Assembly (NCBI RefSeq): GCF_003233655.1
Contig: NZ_CP029829.1
Coordinates: 1,374,978 to 1,438,977 of the forward strand
Reading direction: 5' to 3'
Source: Azospirillum ramasamyi
Lineage (GTDB): Bacteria; Pseudomonadota; Alphaproteobacteria; Azospirillales; Azospirillaceae
Length of the DNA stretch: 64,000 nt
Of this stretch, positions 17,687-26,361 are shown one piece after another (the stretch's first letter is position 1; each line of letters starts with the position of its first letter). A program made the position numbers and the translations under genes. The notes under the pieces are model-generated. The model was given only the letters and a program-made list of their open reading frames with translations. It was not told where the DNA came from and made no database searches.

Positions 17687-17881
17687 ATGACCACCGCCAC
17701 TTTCCAGCCCGGCACCGATCACCACGTTTCGACCGATGCCCTGCACGCCGTCGCCGAATTCCCGGTGGCCTGGTTCGAAGCCACCCCCGCTTATCTGGTT
17801 CTGCGTCCGGTCGCGGCCTTTCTGCGCGAATGGCTCGCCGCCACTCCTGCCGGCATCGTCTTCGGCCTGCTGAAGCGCTGA
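17687..17881 (+). CDS. micro-protein A with two W-x2-ATP modules, unknown function
   Basis: A 64-residue protein of no family that I recognise. GGAGA sits eight bases before ATG 17687. After a His/Asp-containing N-terminus come two imperfect tandem modules: FPVAWFEATPAYLVLRPVA (residues 25-43) and FLREWLAATPAGIVFGLLK (45-63). Both follow the pattern F-x3-W-[FL]-x-A-T-P-A-x2-[VI]. The modules alternate hydrophobic and charged residues and could form short amphipathic helices at a membrane surface (inference). A paralogue with the same architecture starts 39 bp after its stop, and the pair shares a downstream terminator, so they are very likely translated genes of one transcript. Confidence 0.75.
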   Translation: MTTATFQPGTDHHVSTDALHAVAEFPVAWFEATPAYLVLRPVAAFLREWLAATPAGIVFGLLKR

Positions 17882-17920
17882 TCCCGCCGCCGACCTCCCC
17901 CTTCTTGAACGGAGACCATC

Positions 17921-18118
17921 ATGAGCAGCCTCAGCCTTCATCACGGTGATCACGACATCCATGGCGACAGCCTGTCGCTGCATCCGGTCCGCGATTTCGT
18001 CGCAGACTGGCTGGAAGCCACCCCGGCGGCCATCATGATGCGTCCGGTCGGCGCCTTCCTGGCGGACTGGGTCAAGGCGACCCCGCTGGCGATCCTGTAC
18101 CGCACGCTGCAGCGCTGA
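17921..18118 (+). CDS. micro-protein B, tandem paralogue of micro-protein A
   Basis: A 65-residue paralogue of the preceding gene. GGAGA precedes ATG 17921 in a leader that resembles the one before the first gene. The N-terminus is His/Asp-rich (HHGDHDIHGD) and could bind metal. Two modules follow: FVADWLEATPAAIMMRPVG (27-45) and FLADWVKATPLAILYRTLQ (47-65), matching the W-x2-A-T-P pattern of the partner. Identity between the two proteins is concentrated in the modules, while the N-termini differ, as expected for duplicated genes under selection. A strong terminator follows. No known function; it could be a membrane-associated peptide, a toxin-like or signalling peptide, or an assembly factor. 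Confidence 0.75.
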   Translation: MSSLSLHHGDHDIHGDSLSLHPVRDFVADWLEATPAAIMMRPVGAFLADWVKATPLAILYRTLQR

Positions 18119-18154
18119 CGTCGGCGCAGCACGTCGTCCCGATCCGAAAGGCGA

Positions 18155-18201
18155 CCGCGGCACGGCCCGTTCACACGGGCCGCCGCGGCCTTTTCGTTTT
18201 T
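18155..18201 (+). terminator. intrinsic terminator after the micro-gene pair
   Basis: A long GC-rich hairpin (CCGCGGC..GGCCCGT / ACGGGCCGCCGCGG, two-base bulge, TCAC loop) is followed by TTTTCGTTTTT. It ends the micro-gene transcript and may also serve the convergent Crp/Fnr gene. Confidence 0.88.
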
Positions 18202-18257
18202 GGGCCTGTCCATTTTCGGGATCGGGCCGCAACCGGATGAGTTCCGTCTTCGGCGCG

Positions 18258-18962
18258 TCACACGCCGCCGCGGACTTCCTCGACCAGCAATTCCAGCTTC
18301 GGCAGGTCGCGCACCACCAGTGCGTCGGAGCGCCGTTCCAGAACACCGTCACGGGTCAGATCGCTGAGCACGCGGGCAACCGTCTCGCGGGTCGTGCTGA
18401 CGCGGGCGGCGATGTCGGAATGAACCGGAATTGGGGCGATGATCGCCGAGGCGCCCCGCCGCGTTCCCCGTTTGGCGAGGCGCAGCAACTCGGCATGGAT
18501 GCGGTTGTTGGCTCCCAGCGTCGACAGTTCCATGATGCGGTCGGTGGCGCTGCGCAGCTTGTCGCACAGCCGCAGCATCATCGCCATCGCCAGCTCGGGA
18601 TGGGCAGCCACCAACTGCTGGAACGGCCGGGGCGGCAGGAAGGCGATCAAGGCCCCTTCCCCCAGCGCCACGACCGAGGCGGAACGCGGCCGGCCGTCCA
18701 GCGCCGACATCTCCCCGACCAACTCCCCGCTTTCGATGTCGCTGAAGCTGACCTCGCGCCCGCCGGCGGAGTGGCTGACCACACGCACCCGCCCCTCGAC
18801 GATGAAGGCGACGTCACGGGTTTCCGCCCAATGGTCGATCAACTGCTCGTCCGGGGCGAAGCGGCGCCAGCGGCATTGCCGCGCCACGCCCGACCGCTGC
18901 TCTACCGTCAGCGGTTGCAACAGAACGATGCGGTCCAGCCCGCCTTGCGGCGCTTCGGGCAT
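18258..18962 (-). CDS. Crp/Fnr-family transcriptional regulator
   Basis: A 234-residue regulator. The N-terminal cyclic-nucleotide-binding-like beta-roll (about residues 15-125) includes ESGELVGEMSALDGRPRSASV, close to the cNMP phosphate-binding cassette. The C-terminal winged helix (about 155-230) has the HTH HSDIAARVSTTRETVARVL. ATG 18962 was chosen because GGAGGT lies just upstream; a longer open frame exists but lacks such a site. There is no FNR-type cysteine cluster, so an oxygen-sensing iron-sulfur centre is unlikely. It faces the micro-gene pair convergently. A possible regulatory link is speculation. The effector could be a nucleotide, NO or redox cue. Confidence 0.9.
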   Translation of the reverse strand: MPEAPQGGLDRIVLLQPLTVEQRSGVARQCRWRRFAPDEQLIDHWAETRDVAFIVEGRVRVVSHSAGGREVSFSDIESGELVGEMSALDGRPRSASVVALGEGALIAFLPPRPFQQLVAAHPELAMAMMLRLCDKLRSATDRIMELSTLGANNRIHAELLRLAKRGTRRGASAIIAPIPVHSDIAARVSTTRETVARVLSDLTRDGVLERRSDALVVRDLPKLELLVEEVRGGV

Positions 18963-19185
18963 GACCTCCAAATTCGGCAACTCGGCTTTTGACACGGGAC
19001 TGTTTCGGCCTCCGGCCCGGATTGCTTGTTGCGCGAAAGGATAGCGCGCCACGCGCAAAGGGGGAAGGCGTTGTGACCAATGGGGGGGTGTCAACCCTCC
19101 GTTAACGCTGAACGGGCAGAAGGGACTTCAGATCCCGCCGACCACTCCCCCTGCGCCCTCTCTCCTGCTGCCCGGAGCGTCGATC

Positions 19186-19587
19186 ATGCCCACCCTGTTC
19201 CCCGTGCCCACCGCCCGCCGCGTCGACTCCCGGCGGCTGCTCGCGGTCGCCCTGATCCCCTTCGCCGCGTCCATCGCCATGGCGAGCACGGTCGCCGCCA
19301 CCGGCTTCACCGCCAGCCCGCTGGGTGAATCGACCAGCACGCTCGGCTTCCTTCTGGACTTCACCACATTCTGCTATCTGGCCGTCGCCATGGCCCACCT
19401 GTCGGGAGCGATCGCCGACCGCACCTGCGGCGGGATGGCCGCCGGTCTGTCGATGGACGAGTTCGACGCGCCGGAGCCGATCTCGGGCGAAGAGTTCTGG
19501 CAGGCCTTCCCCAACCATGTCGACGGCGCCGCCATCGCCGGAGCCGTCACCATGCTGTGCGTGATCGCCGGATCGCTCGTCGGCTGA
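19186..19587 (+). CDS. hypothetical membrane protein
   Basis: A 133-residue protein of no family that I recognise. It has three hydrophobic stretches: about residues 18-40 (LLAVALIPFAASIAMAS), 52-75 (LGFLLDFTTFCYLAVAMAHL) and 113-132 (AAIAGAVTMLCVIAGSLVG). Between the last two lies an acidic loop (SMDEFDAPEPISGEEFW). CGGAGCG lies before ATG 19186. Codon use is like its neighbours. It is followed on the same strand by a DUF502 membrane-protein gene 82 bp away, possibly the same transcript. Location would be the inner membrane. Function unknown. Confidence 0.6.
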   Translation: MPTLFPVPTARRVDSRRLLAVALIPFAASIAMASTVAATGFTASPLGESTSTLGFLLDFTTFCYLAVAMAHLSGAIADRTCGGMAAGLSMDEFDAPEPISGEEFWQAFPNHVDGAAIAGAVTMLCVIAGSLVG

Positions 19588-19669
19588 ACCGTCCGCTCCA
19601 CACGACAGTTGAGAGCGGGGCGCGCTTGCCCCACTATGGCGCGGGCAGACGACAGGCGGATGGACGGGC

Positions 19670-20476
19670 GTGAGCGGAGATCCGAACGAGCCGAAGAAGG
19701 CGCAGGACAATGAGCATCCGGCGGAGCCGGCGCGGCACCGCCGCGAGGGCATCGGCCTCATGGGACGCCTGCGCGCCTATTTCCTGGCGGGCATCCTGGT
19801 CACCGCCCCGATCGCCATCACCGCCTATATCGCCTGGTGGTTCGTTTCGCTGATCGACGGCCATATACGGCCTCTGATTCCCAGCGCCTACAACCCCGAC
19901 AATTACCTGCCCTTCTCGATCCCCGGCATCGGCGTGCTGGTGGTGATCGTCGTCGTCACGCTGATCGGCGCCTTCGCCGCCGGCTATGTCGGCAGGCTGG
20001 TTCTGGGCGTCAGCGAAGGGGTGGTCGGGCGCATGCCGGTCGTCCGCTCCGTGTATGGCGCGGTGAAGCAGATCTTCGAGACCGTGCTGGCCAAGAAATC
20101 CAACGCCTTCCGTGAAGTGGTGATGATCCAGTACCCCCGCCCCGGCGTGTGGTCGCTGGGCTTCATCACCGGCAGCGCCCATCCGGAGGTGCAGTTGCAG
20201 TTGGCCGGACAGGGCGAGGACATCGTCAACGTCTTCATTCCCTGCGCGCCGCCCACCGCCGGCTATCTGGCGATGGTGCCGCGGCGCGAGGTGACCGCGC
20301 TGAACATGTCGGTGGAAGACGGGCTGAAGCTGGTGATGTCCGGCGGCATCGTCGTCCCGCCCGACCGCCGCCCGACCCTGGTGGGCCGACCAGCCGACCA
20401 TGACCGGGATGAGGACGACGACCGGAATCAGCCCGACCGCAAGGTCTTGGCCGCGGCGTCGCGTTCGAAGAGGTAG
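19670..20476 (+). CDS. DUF502 family membrane protein
   Basis: A 268-residue inner-membrane protein of the DUF502 family, starting at GTG 19670. Two transmembrane helices lie near residues 27-50 (YFLAGILVTAPIAITAYIAWW) and 80-105 (IGVLVVIVVVTLIGAFAAGYVG). The conserved soluble part then carries the family motifs GRMPVVRSVYGAVKQIFETV, VMIQYPRPGVWSLGFITG and FIPCAPPTAGY. The family is widespread in proteobacteria and lies near recG in many alphaproteobacteria, but no reaction is established. Its last 49 bases overlap the end of the convergent recG gene. Confidence 0.9.
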   Translation: MSGDPNEPKKAQDNEHPAEPARHRREGIGLMGRLRAYFLAGILVTAPIAITAYIAWWFVSLIDGHIRPLIPSAYNPDNYLPFSIPGIGVLVVIVVVTLIGAFAAGYVGRLVLGVSEGVVGRMPVVRSVYGAVKQIFETVLAKKSNAFREVVMIQYPRPGVWSLGFITGSAHPEVQLQLAGQGEDIVNVFIPCAPPTAGYLAMVPRREVTALNMSVEDGLKLVMSGGIVVPPDRRPTLVGRPADHDRDEDDDRNQPDRKVLAAASRSKR

Positions 20477-22509
20477 AGCAGGGTCCGCAGCGCCTGCCCG
20501 CGCGGGCTGGCGAGGTCCGGATCACGCTCCACCACCAAACGGGCGTCGTCGCGCGCCACCGCCAGCAGATCGCCATGCACCGCCAGATCGGCCAGCCGGA
20601 AGCCCGGAAGGCCGGATTGGCGCGTGCCCAGCACCTCGCCGGCACCGCGCAGACGCAAATCCTCCTCGGCGATGACGAAGCCGTCCTCGGTGTCCCGCAG
20701 GGTCTTCAGCCGCGCCCGCGCCGTCTCCGTCAGGTTCGCATCGAACAGCAGAAGGCAGCTCGACGGCTTCTCGCCGCGCCCGACCCGGCCGCGCAGCTGG
20801 TGGAGCTGGGCGAGCCCGAAGCGCTCGGCATGCTCGATCACCATCACGGTCGCCTCCGGCACGTTCACGCCCACCTCGATCACCGTGGTGGCGACCAGCA
20901 CGTCGAGGCTGCCGGCGGCGAAGGCGGCCATCACCGCGTCCTTGTCCGGTCCGCGCATCTTGCCATGCACCAGCCCAACCCGGTCCCCGAAGGTGGCGCG
21001 CAGGAAAGCGTGGCGTTCGGTGGCGGCGGCGAGATCGCTCTGTTCCGATTCGTCGACCAGCGGGCAGACCCAATAGACCCTGGCCCCCTCGGACACCTTG
21101 CGCTGAATGCCGTTGACCACCTCCTCAAGCCGGTCGAGCGCGATGGTGACGGTCTGCACCGGCTTGCGGCCGGCCGGCTTCTCGGTCAGGCGCGACACGT
21201 CCATGTCGCCATAGGCGGTCAGCGTCAGCGTGCGCGGGATCGGCGTCGCCGTCATCACCAGCACGTCGACCGCCCGGCCCTTGGCCGACAGCTGCAGGCG
21301 CTGATGGACGCCGAACCGGTGCTGTTCGTCGATGACCGCCAGCGCCAGATCCTTGAAGGCGACATCCTCCTGGAACAGGGCATGGGTTCCGACCAGCAGG
21401 GGCAGTTCGCCCGATGCCAGCCGGTCGAGCACCGCCTGACGCGCCTTGCCCTTGTCGCGCCCGGTCAGCAGCCCGATCTCCACCCCCGCCGCCTTGCACA
21501 AAGGCGCAAGGCTCTCGGCATGCTGGCGGGCGAGAATCTCGGTCGGCGCCATCAGGGCGGCCTGGGCACCGGCCTCCACAGCGTTGAGCATCGCCATCAG
21601 CGCGACGACGGTCTTGCCGCTGCCGACGTCGCCCTGCAGCAGCCGCAGCATGCGCCGCTCCGCGGCCATGTCGGCATAGATGTCCTCCAGCGATGCCGCC
21701 TGCGATCCCGTCAGCGAGAATGGAAGCGCCGCCAGCGCGGCACGACGCAGGCCGCCGTCGCCCTGCGTCACCCGCCCAGCCAACCGCCGCTGGCTGGCCC
21801 GCACCAGCATCAGCGCCAACTGGTTCGCCAGCAGTTCGTCATAGGCGAGGCGGCAGCGGATCGGAGCGGTGGCGGCAAGGTCGCCCTCGTCCTCCGGCGT
21901 GTGGGCGCGGGTCAATGCCTCGGCCCAGCCCGGCCACTGCCGACGGGCCAGCCAAGCCGGATCCTGCCATTCGTCCAGCTGGGGAATATCGCCGAGAGCG
22001 GCGCGCACCGCCTTGCGCAGGGTCTTCGCCGGCAGGCCGGCGGTCATGGGATAGACCGGCTCCACCAGTTCCAGGTCTTCCTTCGAATCGACCGGGACCA
22101 CGGCATCGGGGTGGGTTATCTGGGCAGTGTCGTTGAACCACTCCACCTTGCCGGAAACCACCATGGTGGTTCCCGCCGGAATCTGCTTCGACAGCCAATC
22201 GCCGCGGACGTGGAAATACACCAGTTCCAGAACGCCGGTCTCGTCGGTGCAGCGGATCTTGTAGGGGTGGCGCGGGTTGACCGGCGGCGCGTGCGAATCG
22301 ATGCGCACCGTCAGGGTGGCGATGCGGCCGTGCGGCGCCTGCGCGATCTTCGGCGAGAAGCGTCGGTCGACCACCCCGCAGGGCAGATGCCAGAGCAGAT
22401 CGACCACATGGGCGCCGGCCAGCTTCTCCACCAGCTTGCCCAGACGGGGGCCGAGGCCGGGGAGTGCCGTGACCGGTTTGAACAGGGGAAACAGGATGGC
22501 GGGACGCAC
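20428..22509 (-). CDS. recG: ATP-dependent DNA helicase RecG
   Basis: A 693-residue branch-migrating helicase that remodels stalled forks and Holliday junctions. An N-terminal wedge/OB domain (through about residue 150) precedes the helicase motor: Walker A GDVGSGKT, the DEAD-like box DEQH, motif III (VMTATPIPRTL), and the C-terminal TRG region with GRVGRGE. Start GTG 22509 was chosen because the family's RPAILFPLFKPVTALPGLGP begins there and gives the usual length of about 690-700. An in-frame ATG at 22635 would add 42 residues that are not family-like. No good ribosome site marks either start. Its 3' end overlaps the DUF502 gene. Confidence 0.93.
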   Translation of the reverse strand: MRPAILFPLFKPVTALPGLGPRLGKLVEKLAGAHVVDLLWHLPCGVVDRRFSPKIAQAPHGRIATLTVRIDSHAPPVNPRHPYKIRCTDETGVLELVYFHVRGDWLSKQIPAGTTMVVSGKVEWFNDTAQITHPDAVVPVDSKEDLELVEPVYPMTAGLPAKTLRKAVRAALGDIPQLDEWQDPAWLARRQWPGWAEALTRAHTPEDEGDLAATAPIRCRLAYDELLANQLALMLVRASQRRLAGRVTQGDGGLRRAALAALPFSLTGSQAASLEDIYADMAAERRMLRLLQGDVGSGKTVVALMAMLNAVEAGAQAALMAPTEILARQHAESLAPLCKAAGVEIGLLTGRDKGKARQAVLDRLASGELPLLVGTHALFQEDVAFKDLALAVIDEQHRFGVHQRLQLSAKGRAVDVLVMTATPIPRTLTLTAYGDMDVSRLTEKPAGRKPVQTVTIALDRLEEVVNGIQRKVSEGARVYWVCPLVDESEQSDLAAATERHAFLRATFGDRVGLVHGKMRGPDKDAVMAAFAAGSLDVLVATTVIEVGVNVPEATVMVIEHAERFGLAQLHQLRGRVGRGEKPSSCLLLFDANLTETARARLKTLRDTEDGFVIAEEDLRLRGAGEVLGTRQSGLPGFRLADLAVHGDLLAVARDDARLVVERDPDLASPRGQALRTLLYLFERDAAAKTLRSG

Positions 22510-22899
22510 GGGCGGGACGCTATCGGGAAAGCCTTGGACGGCCTTCAGAAAGCCGCTTGAGCGCGGCGGCGTCAAGGCCGCTGGACGCAATCGGAGGAAA
22601 GGAGAACAGGGGAAGGAAGGAACGGCGGAGCACACCCAGGTCCGGGGCCTGCGGTGGGGGGCAACGTCGGCCTGAAAAATTGGCCCTGGACGCGCTCCGC
22701 CGAAAGGTACCGTCCAGCGGCAAACGGGAGAAGCCGGACGGTGATGTCCGATGGCAGGGGACCATCGGGAAGAGACACCAGATGAAAAGACGCTCTGGAT
22801 GACGGGCCGGTCTATCAGGGGGGCTGGCCCGACCGCGTCACAAGAAAGACATTAGCCCGGCCGCGCTGTCCCGAACCTGACCTGACCATGAAATCCGTT
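22510..22899. other. intergenic region upstream of recG, nothing recognised
   Basis: About 390 bp between the end of the cheA-like gene and the chosen recG start. No credible gene, tRNA or strong hairpin was seen. If recG begins at the upstream ATG (22635), the gap is shorter. It should contain the recG promoter, but no convincing -35/-10 pair stands out. Confidence 0.4.
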
Positions 22900-25845
22900 T
22901 CATGAATCGGCGTCGATGCCGGGGTGGAGCGCCTGGGCGGCGGCCTCCCGCCGCTGGGCCGCGGCAGCCAGCCGGTAAAGTTCGTCGCCGTCCAGGATGA
23001 TGACGATCCGTCCATCGTTCAGAAGGGACACGCCGCCGACCCCCGGCACATCGGCAAGGCCGGGATGGCTTTCGCGGACGAACAGGTCGCCCCGGCGCAA
23101 CAGCCTGTCGATCTCCAGCCCGATCCTGCGCTTCCCCTGACGGAGCACGACGACAAGGCGCTGGCCCGGACCGGCCGGCGGCCATTCGCCTTCCGCCGGG
23201 AAGCCCAGCGCGTCGGCCAGCCTGACCACCGGCAGCACCCGCTTGCGGCGCATCACGGTCCAGCAGCCGGACACCTGGTGGAAATCGTCGGCGGTGAAGC
23301 CGCAAACCTCCTCCACGAAGCGGTCGGGGATCGCCAGCACCTGATCGTCCACCTGGACCAGCAGGGTGCGCAGGATCGCGGCCGACAGCGGCAGGTCGAT
23401 GGCGAAGGCGGTGCCCGCCCCTTCCCGCGTGCGGATGGCGATGCTGCCGCCCAGCCGGGTGATGGCGTTGCGCACCACGTCCATTCCGACGCCGCGGCCC
23501 GACGTTTCGGTCACCGTGTCGGCGGTGGAGAAGCCGGGCGCGAAGATGAACTCGCGCACCGCCTCGGGCGGGAGCCGCAGACTGTCCTCCTCGCCGAGCA
23601 GCCCCTGGCGGACCGCCTTGGCGCGCACCGCATCGGTGGCGATGCCGCGGCCATCGTCGGCGATCTCCATCACCACGCGGCTGTTGCGCTGAATGGCGCG
23701 CAGGCAAAGCGTCGCCTGAGGCTGCTTGCCCGACGCCTCGCGGTCGGCCGGCATCTCGATGCCGTGGTCGATGGCATTGCGGACCATGTGCATCAGCGGG
23801 TCGTAGAGCGTCTCGACCATGCTCTTGTCGATGCGCACCTCGCCGCCCTCCATGACGAAGCGCACCGACTTGCCCTGGATCCGCGCCAGTTCGCGCACGA
23901 CGCGGGGGAACTGGTTGAACAGGGTTTCGATGGGCACGACGCGCAGGTCGAGCGCCGCCTCCCGCAACCGGTCTACGGAGCGGCTGAGTTGGGCGTCGAG
24001 GTCCAGCAGATCGCGGCGGTGATGCTCGACCGCCTCCTGTAGGGCGCGCAGGGCGGGATCACCTTCCCCCAGCCGCTCGGCCAATGCCGCCAACGCCTTT
24101 TCCAGCCGCAGGTCGTTGGCGGTGGCGTTCAGGTCGCCGGAGAGCAGGACCATGCCGTCGATGCGCGCCATGAAGCGGTCGACCACCTCCCCCGGCACGC
24201 GCAGCACGCCGCCGCCGGGAGCCGCGGCGGAACGGATGGGGGCGGCGGGCGCGGCGGCGGTGGGCGCGACCGCCGGCAAGACGGGGACTGCCGGTTCCTC
24301 GACCGTCCCGGCGGCGGATGCCGTCTCGCCGTGCGCGGCCGTTTCGGATGGGGTGCAAGGGCGGATGCGCAGGAACCCGCCGCCGGGATCGATGCCGGTC
24401 AAGGCGTCGGCCAGGGCGGGAAGCTCCTGCGGCGAGGCGATCAGCACACGCAGCCAGGTCTTGCCATCGATGAATTCCGGCCAGTTGGTGATCGCCCGTA
24501 CCTTGCTGCCCATCCATTGGACGAAGCCGGACGCCACTTCCACCGACGTCTCCAGGAAGGCGGTGACCTCATAGAGGCGGACGGACGGGTCGGTCATGGC
24601 GGCGCGCAGGTCGGCGGTGCTGTCCGGCGACAGGAAGCGCAGCAGGCCGGGATCGAGCCCGAAGGCGGAGAGTTCATCCGCGCTCAGCGGGCGGCGCGCC
24701 TCCCCGGCCTCCATTTCGGCGGAAACGGCATCGACGAAGGCGCGCAGGCGCCCTTCCAGCGCCACGGCGCCATCGGCGTCGAGATCCGCCGCCGGGTCGC
24801 GGGACGTCCGCGCCGCCAGATCGGCCAGGGCGCCGCGAACATCGGCCAACAGGATGGTCCATTCCGCATGACCCGCAGCCGGTGCCCGGCGCATCACATC
24901 GGCCAGAACCCGCAACAGGGCGGAACCGCGGGGCAGCCGCAAGATGTCCAGGATCGACGCCATGCGGTCGAGCAGGCCCGCCAGTTCGCCGGCCGCGGCC
25001 CCATCGGCCAGCGCCGCCGGATCGGACAGCAGCGCATCGGCGCGGGCGCTGCCCTGGGCCAGAATCTGGGCATTGTGGTCGGCCAGCAGGGTCCCCAGGA
25101 TGGCCCCCCCGGCATCCTTGCCGGTCAACCGGCCGATGCGTGCGCTGGCGGTGGCGACGCCCTGAAGCTCGCGCAGGATGCCGTCGGCATCGCGGCCGGC
25201 CAGCGCTTCGCGGAAGCGGCGCAGCGTGTCGGCGAAGGGCAGGAAGTTCAGCCGCTCGCAGGCCAGTTCCAGCCGGTCGGCGGTGTCGTCGACGGTGCGG
25301 AGCCCCTCCCCATCCAGGTTGTCGAGGTCGAGCGCACGGGTCAGCGTCGCCATGCCGTCATGCAGCAGCCCGACGAAAAGACCGAGCATCCGCTCGTTTT
25401 CGCGCAGCCGCGCCGGCGGGGGCGGCGGCGATGCGGGCACCGGTTCGGCGGCGGATGTTTCGCCGCCGAGCGCGTCGAGCCGCGCCAGGAGGTCGGCCGG
25501 CGGCTTCCCGTCCCGGCGGTCGCGCATTCCCGTCTCCGCCAGACCGCGCAACGCGTCGAGCGCGTCCAGCAACGGGCTGGCGACCTCCTCCGTCAGAGGC
25601 AGCGCGCCGATGCGCACGCGGCCGAGAATCGCCTCCGCCCGGTGGGCCACTGCCTCCATCGCGAAGAGGTCCATGGCACGGGCCGCCCCCTTCAGCGAGT
25701 GGAAGGAGCGGAACAGGGCGGCGATCCGCTCCGAATCCGTCATGTCCCCGGGGGTGGCGGAGAGCAGCTTTTCCAGCAGGTCGAAATGCTCGCCTGCCTC
25801 GACGCCGAACTGCCGCCACAGGGTCTCGATCAGTTCGCTGCTCAT
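22900..25845 (-). CDS. cheA: CheA-type chemotaxis histidine kinase
   Basis: A 981-residue kinase and the last gene of the chemotaxis-like operon. The N-terminal Hpt (P1) domain has FHSLKGAARAM with phospho-accepting His49. A very long middle linker (about 130-560) includes a second helical region with no recognisable CheY-binding domain. Next come the dimerisation helices (LSRSVDRLREAALDLRVVPIE), the HATPase (MVRNAIDHGIE, DDGRGI, GRGVGMDVVRN) and a C-terminal CheW-like domain (VDDQVLAIPDRFVEEV). It lacks a fused receiver. The cheY-like gene 36 bp upstream could take its phosphate. Its length is well above the usual 650-750 residues. Confidence 0.92.
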   Translation of the reverse strand: MSSELIETLWRQFGVEAGEHFDLLEKLLSATPGDMTDSERIAALFRSFHSLKGAARAMDLFAMEAVAHRAEAILGRVRIGALPLTEEVASPLLDALDALRGLAETGMRDRRDGKPPADLLARLDALGGETSAAEPVPASPPPPPARLRENERMLGLFVGLLHDGMATLTRALDLDNLDGEGLRTVDDTADRLELACERLNFLPFADTLRRFREALAGRDADGILRELQGVATASARIGRLTGKDAGGAILGTLLADHNAQILAQGSARADALLSDPAALADGAAAGELAGLLDRMASILDILRLPRGSALLRVLADVMRRAPAAGHAEWTILLADVRGALADLAARTSRDPAADLDADGAVALEGRLRAFVDAVSAEMEAGEARRPLSADELSAFGLDPGLLRFLSPDSTADLRAAMTDPSVRLYEVTAFLETSVEVASGFVQWMGSKVRAITNWPEFIDGKTWLRVLIASPQELPALADALTGIDPGGGFLRIRPCTPSETAAHGETASAAGTVEEPAVPVLPAVAPTAAAPAAPIRSAAAPGGGVLRVPGEVVDRFMARIDGMVLLSGDLNATANDLRLEKALAALAERLGEGDPALRALQEAVEHHRRDLLDLDAQLSRSVDRLREAALDLRVVPIETLFNQFPRVVRELARIQGKSVRFVMEGGEVRIDKSMVETLYDPLMHMVRNAIDHGIEMPADREASGKQPQATLCLRAIQRNSRVVMEIADDGRGIATDAVRAKAVRQGLLGEEDSLRLPPEAVREFIFAPGFSTADTVTETSGRGVGMDVVRNAITRLGGSIAIRTREGAGTAFAIDLPLSAAILRTLLVQVDDQVLAIPDRFVEEVCGFTADDFHQVSGCWTVMRRKRVLPVVRLADALGFPAEGEWPPAGPGQRLVVVLRQGKRRIGLEIDRLLRRGDLFVRESHPGLADVPGVGGVSLLNDGRIVIILDGDELYRLAAAAQRREAAAQALHPGIDADS

Positions 25846-25881
25846 GGGGCACCGCTTGAAGGGGGCGCGTCGGGCCGGGGA

Positions 25882-26304
25882 TCAGGGCTTCACCGGCGGG
25901 GGAAGGCAGGCGGCTCGGCGGATGGCGGCGACGATGTCGTGGCCCTTCTTGTGGGCGAGGTCGAGGCTCATGGTGCCGGACGGCTTGGCGATGATCTCCA
26001 CCGCTCCCAATGCGCGGGCCTCGGTCGCCTCGGGCGAACCGACCTGGGCGACGGAGGAGATGATGATCACCTTCGCGCGCGACATCAGCGACAGATGCTC
26101 CATCACCTCCAGCCCCGACATCTCCGGCATTTCGATGTCGAGCAGGACGATGTCCGGCTTCAGGCTCGTGACCATCTCCAGGGCCACCTTGCCGTTTTCG
26201 GCCGCGCCGACGAGGGACAACTCGTCGTCCGCGCGCACGATGTCGCCGATGATCGTGCGCATCAGCACCGAGTCATCGACCAGCAGGATCGTCGGCTTCG
26301 CCAT
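25882..26304 (-). CDS. CheY-like single-domain response regulator
   Basis: A 140-residue stand-alone receiver. It has the acidic pair Asp10/Asp11 (LLVDDS), phospho-acceptor Asp56 (IVLLDIEMP), Ser in ISSVAQ and Lys in IIAKPSG. Its sequence is closer to the receiver of CheB than to flagellar-motor CheY proteins (the DDSVLMRTIIGDIV style opening), and a short basic/proline tail follows. It lies between cheB and cheA in the same direction and is the likely phosphate acceptor of this CheA. It could drive an output other than the flagellar motor (inference). Confidence 0.88.
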   Translation of the reverse strand: MAKPTILLVDDSVLMRTIIGDIVRADDELSLVGAAENGKVALEMVTSLKPDIVLLDIEMPEMSGLEVMEHLSLMSRAKVIIISSVAQVGSPEATEARALGAVEIIAKPSGTMSLDLAHKKGHDIVAAIRRAACLPPPVKP

Positions 26305-26361
26305 GGGTGAGGGTTTCCTATGCTTTTGCAGTGCGGTTCGCGTTCAGGTTCGGCGTTGAGA

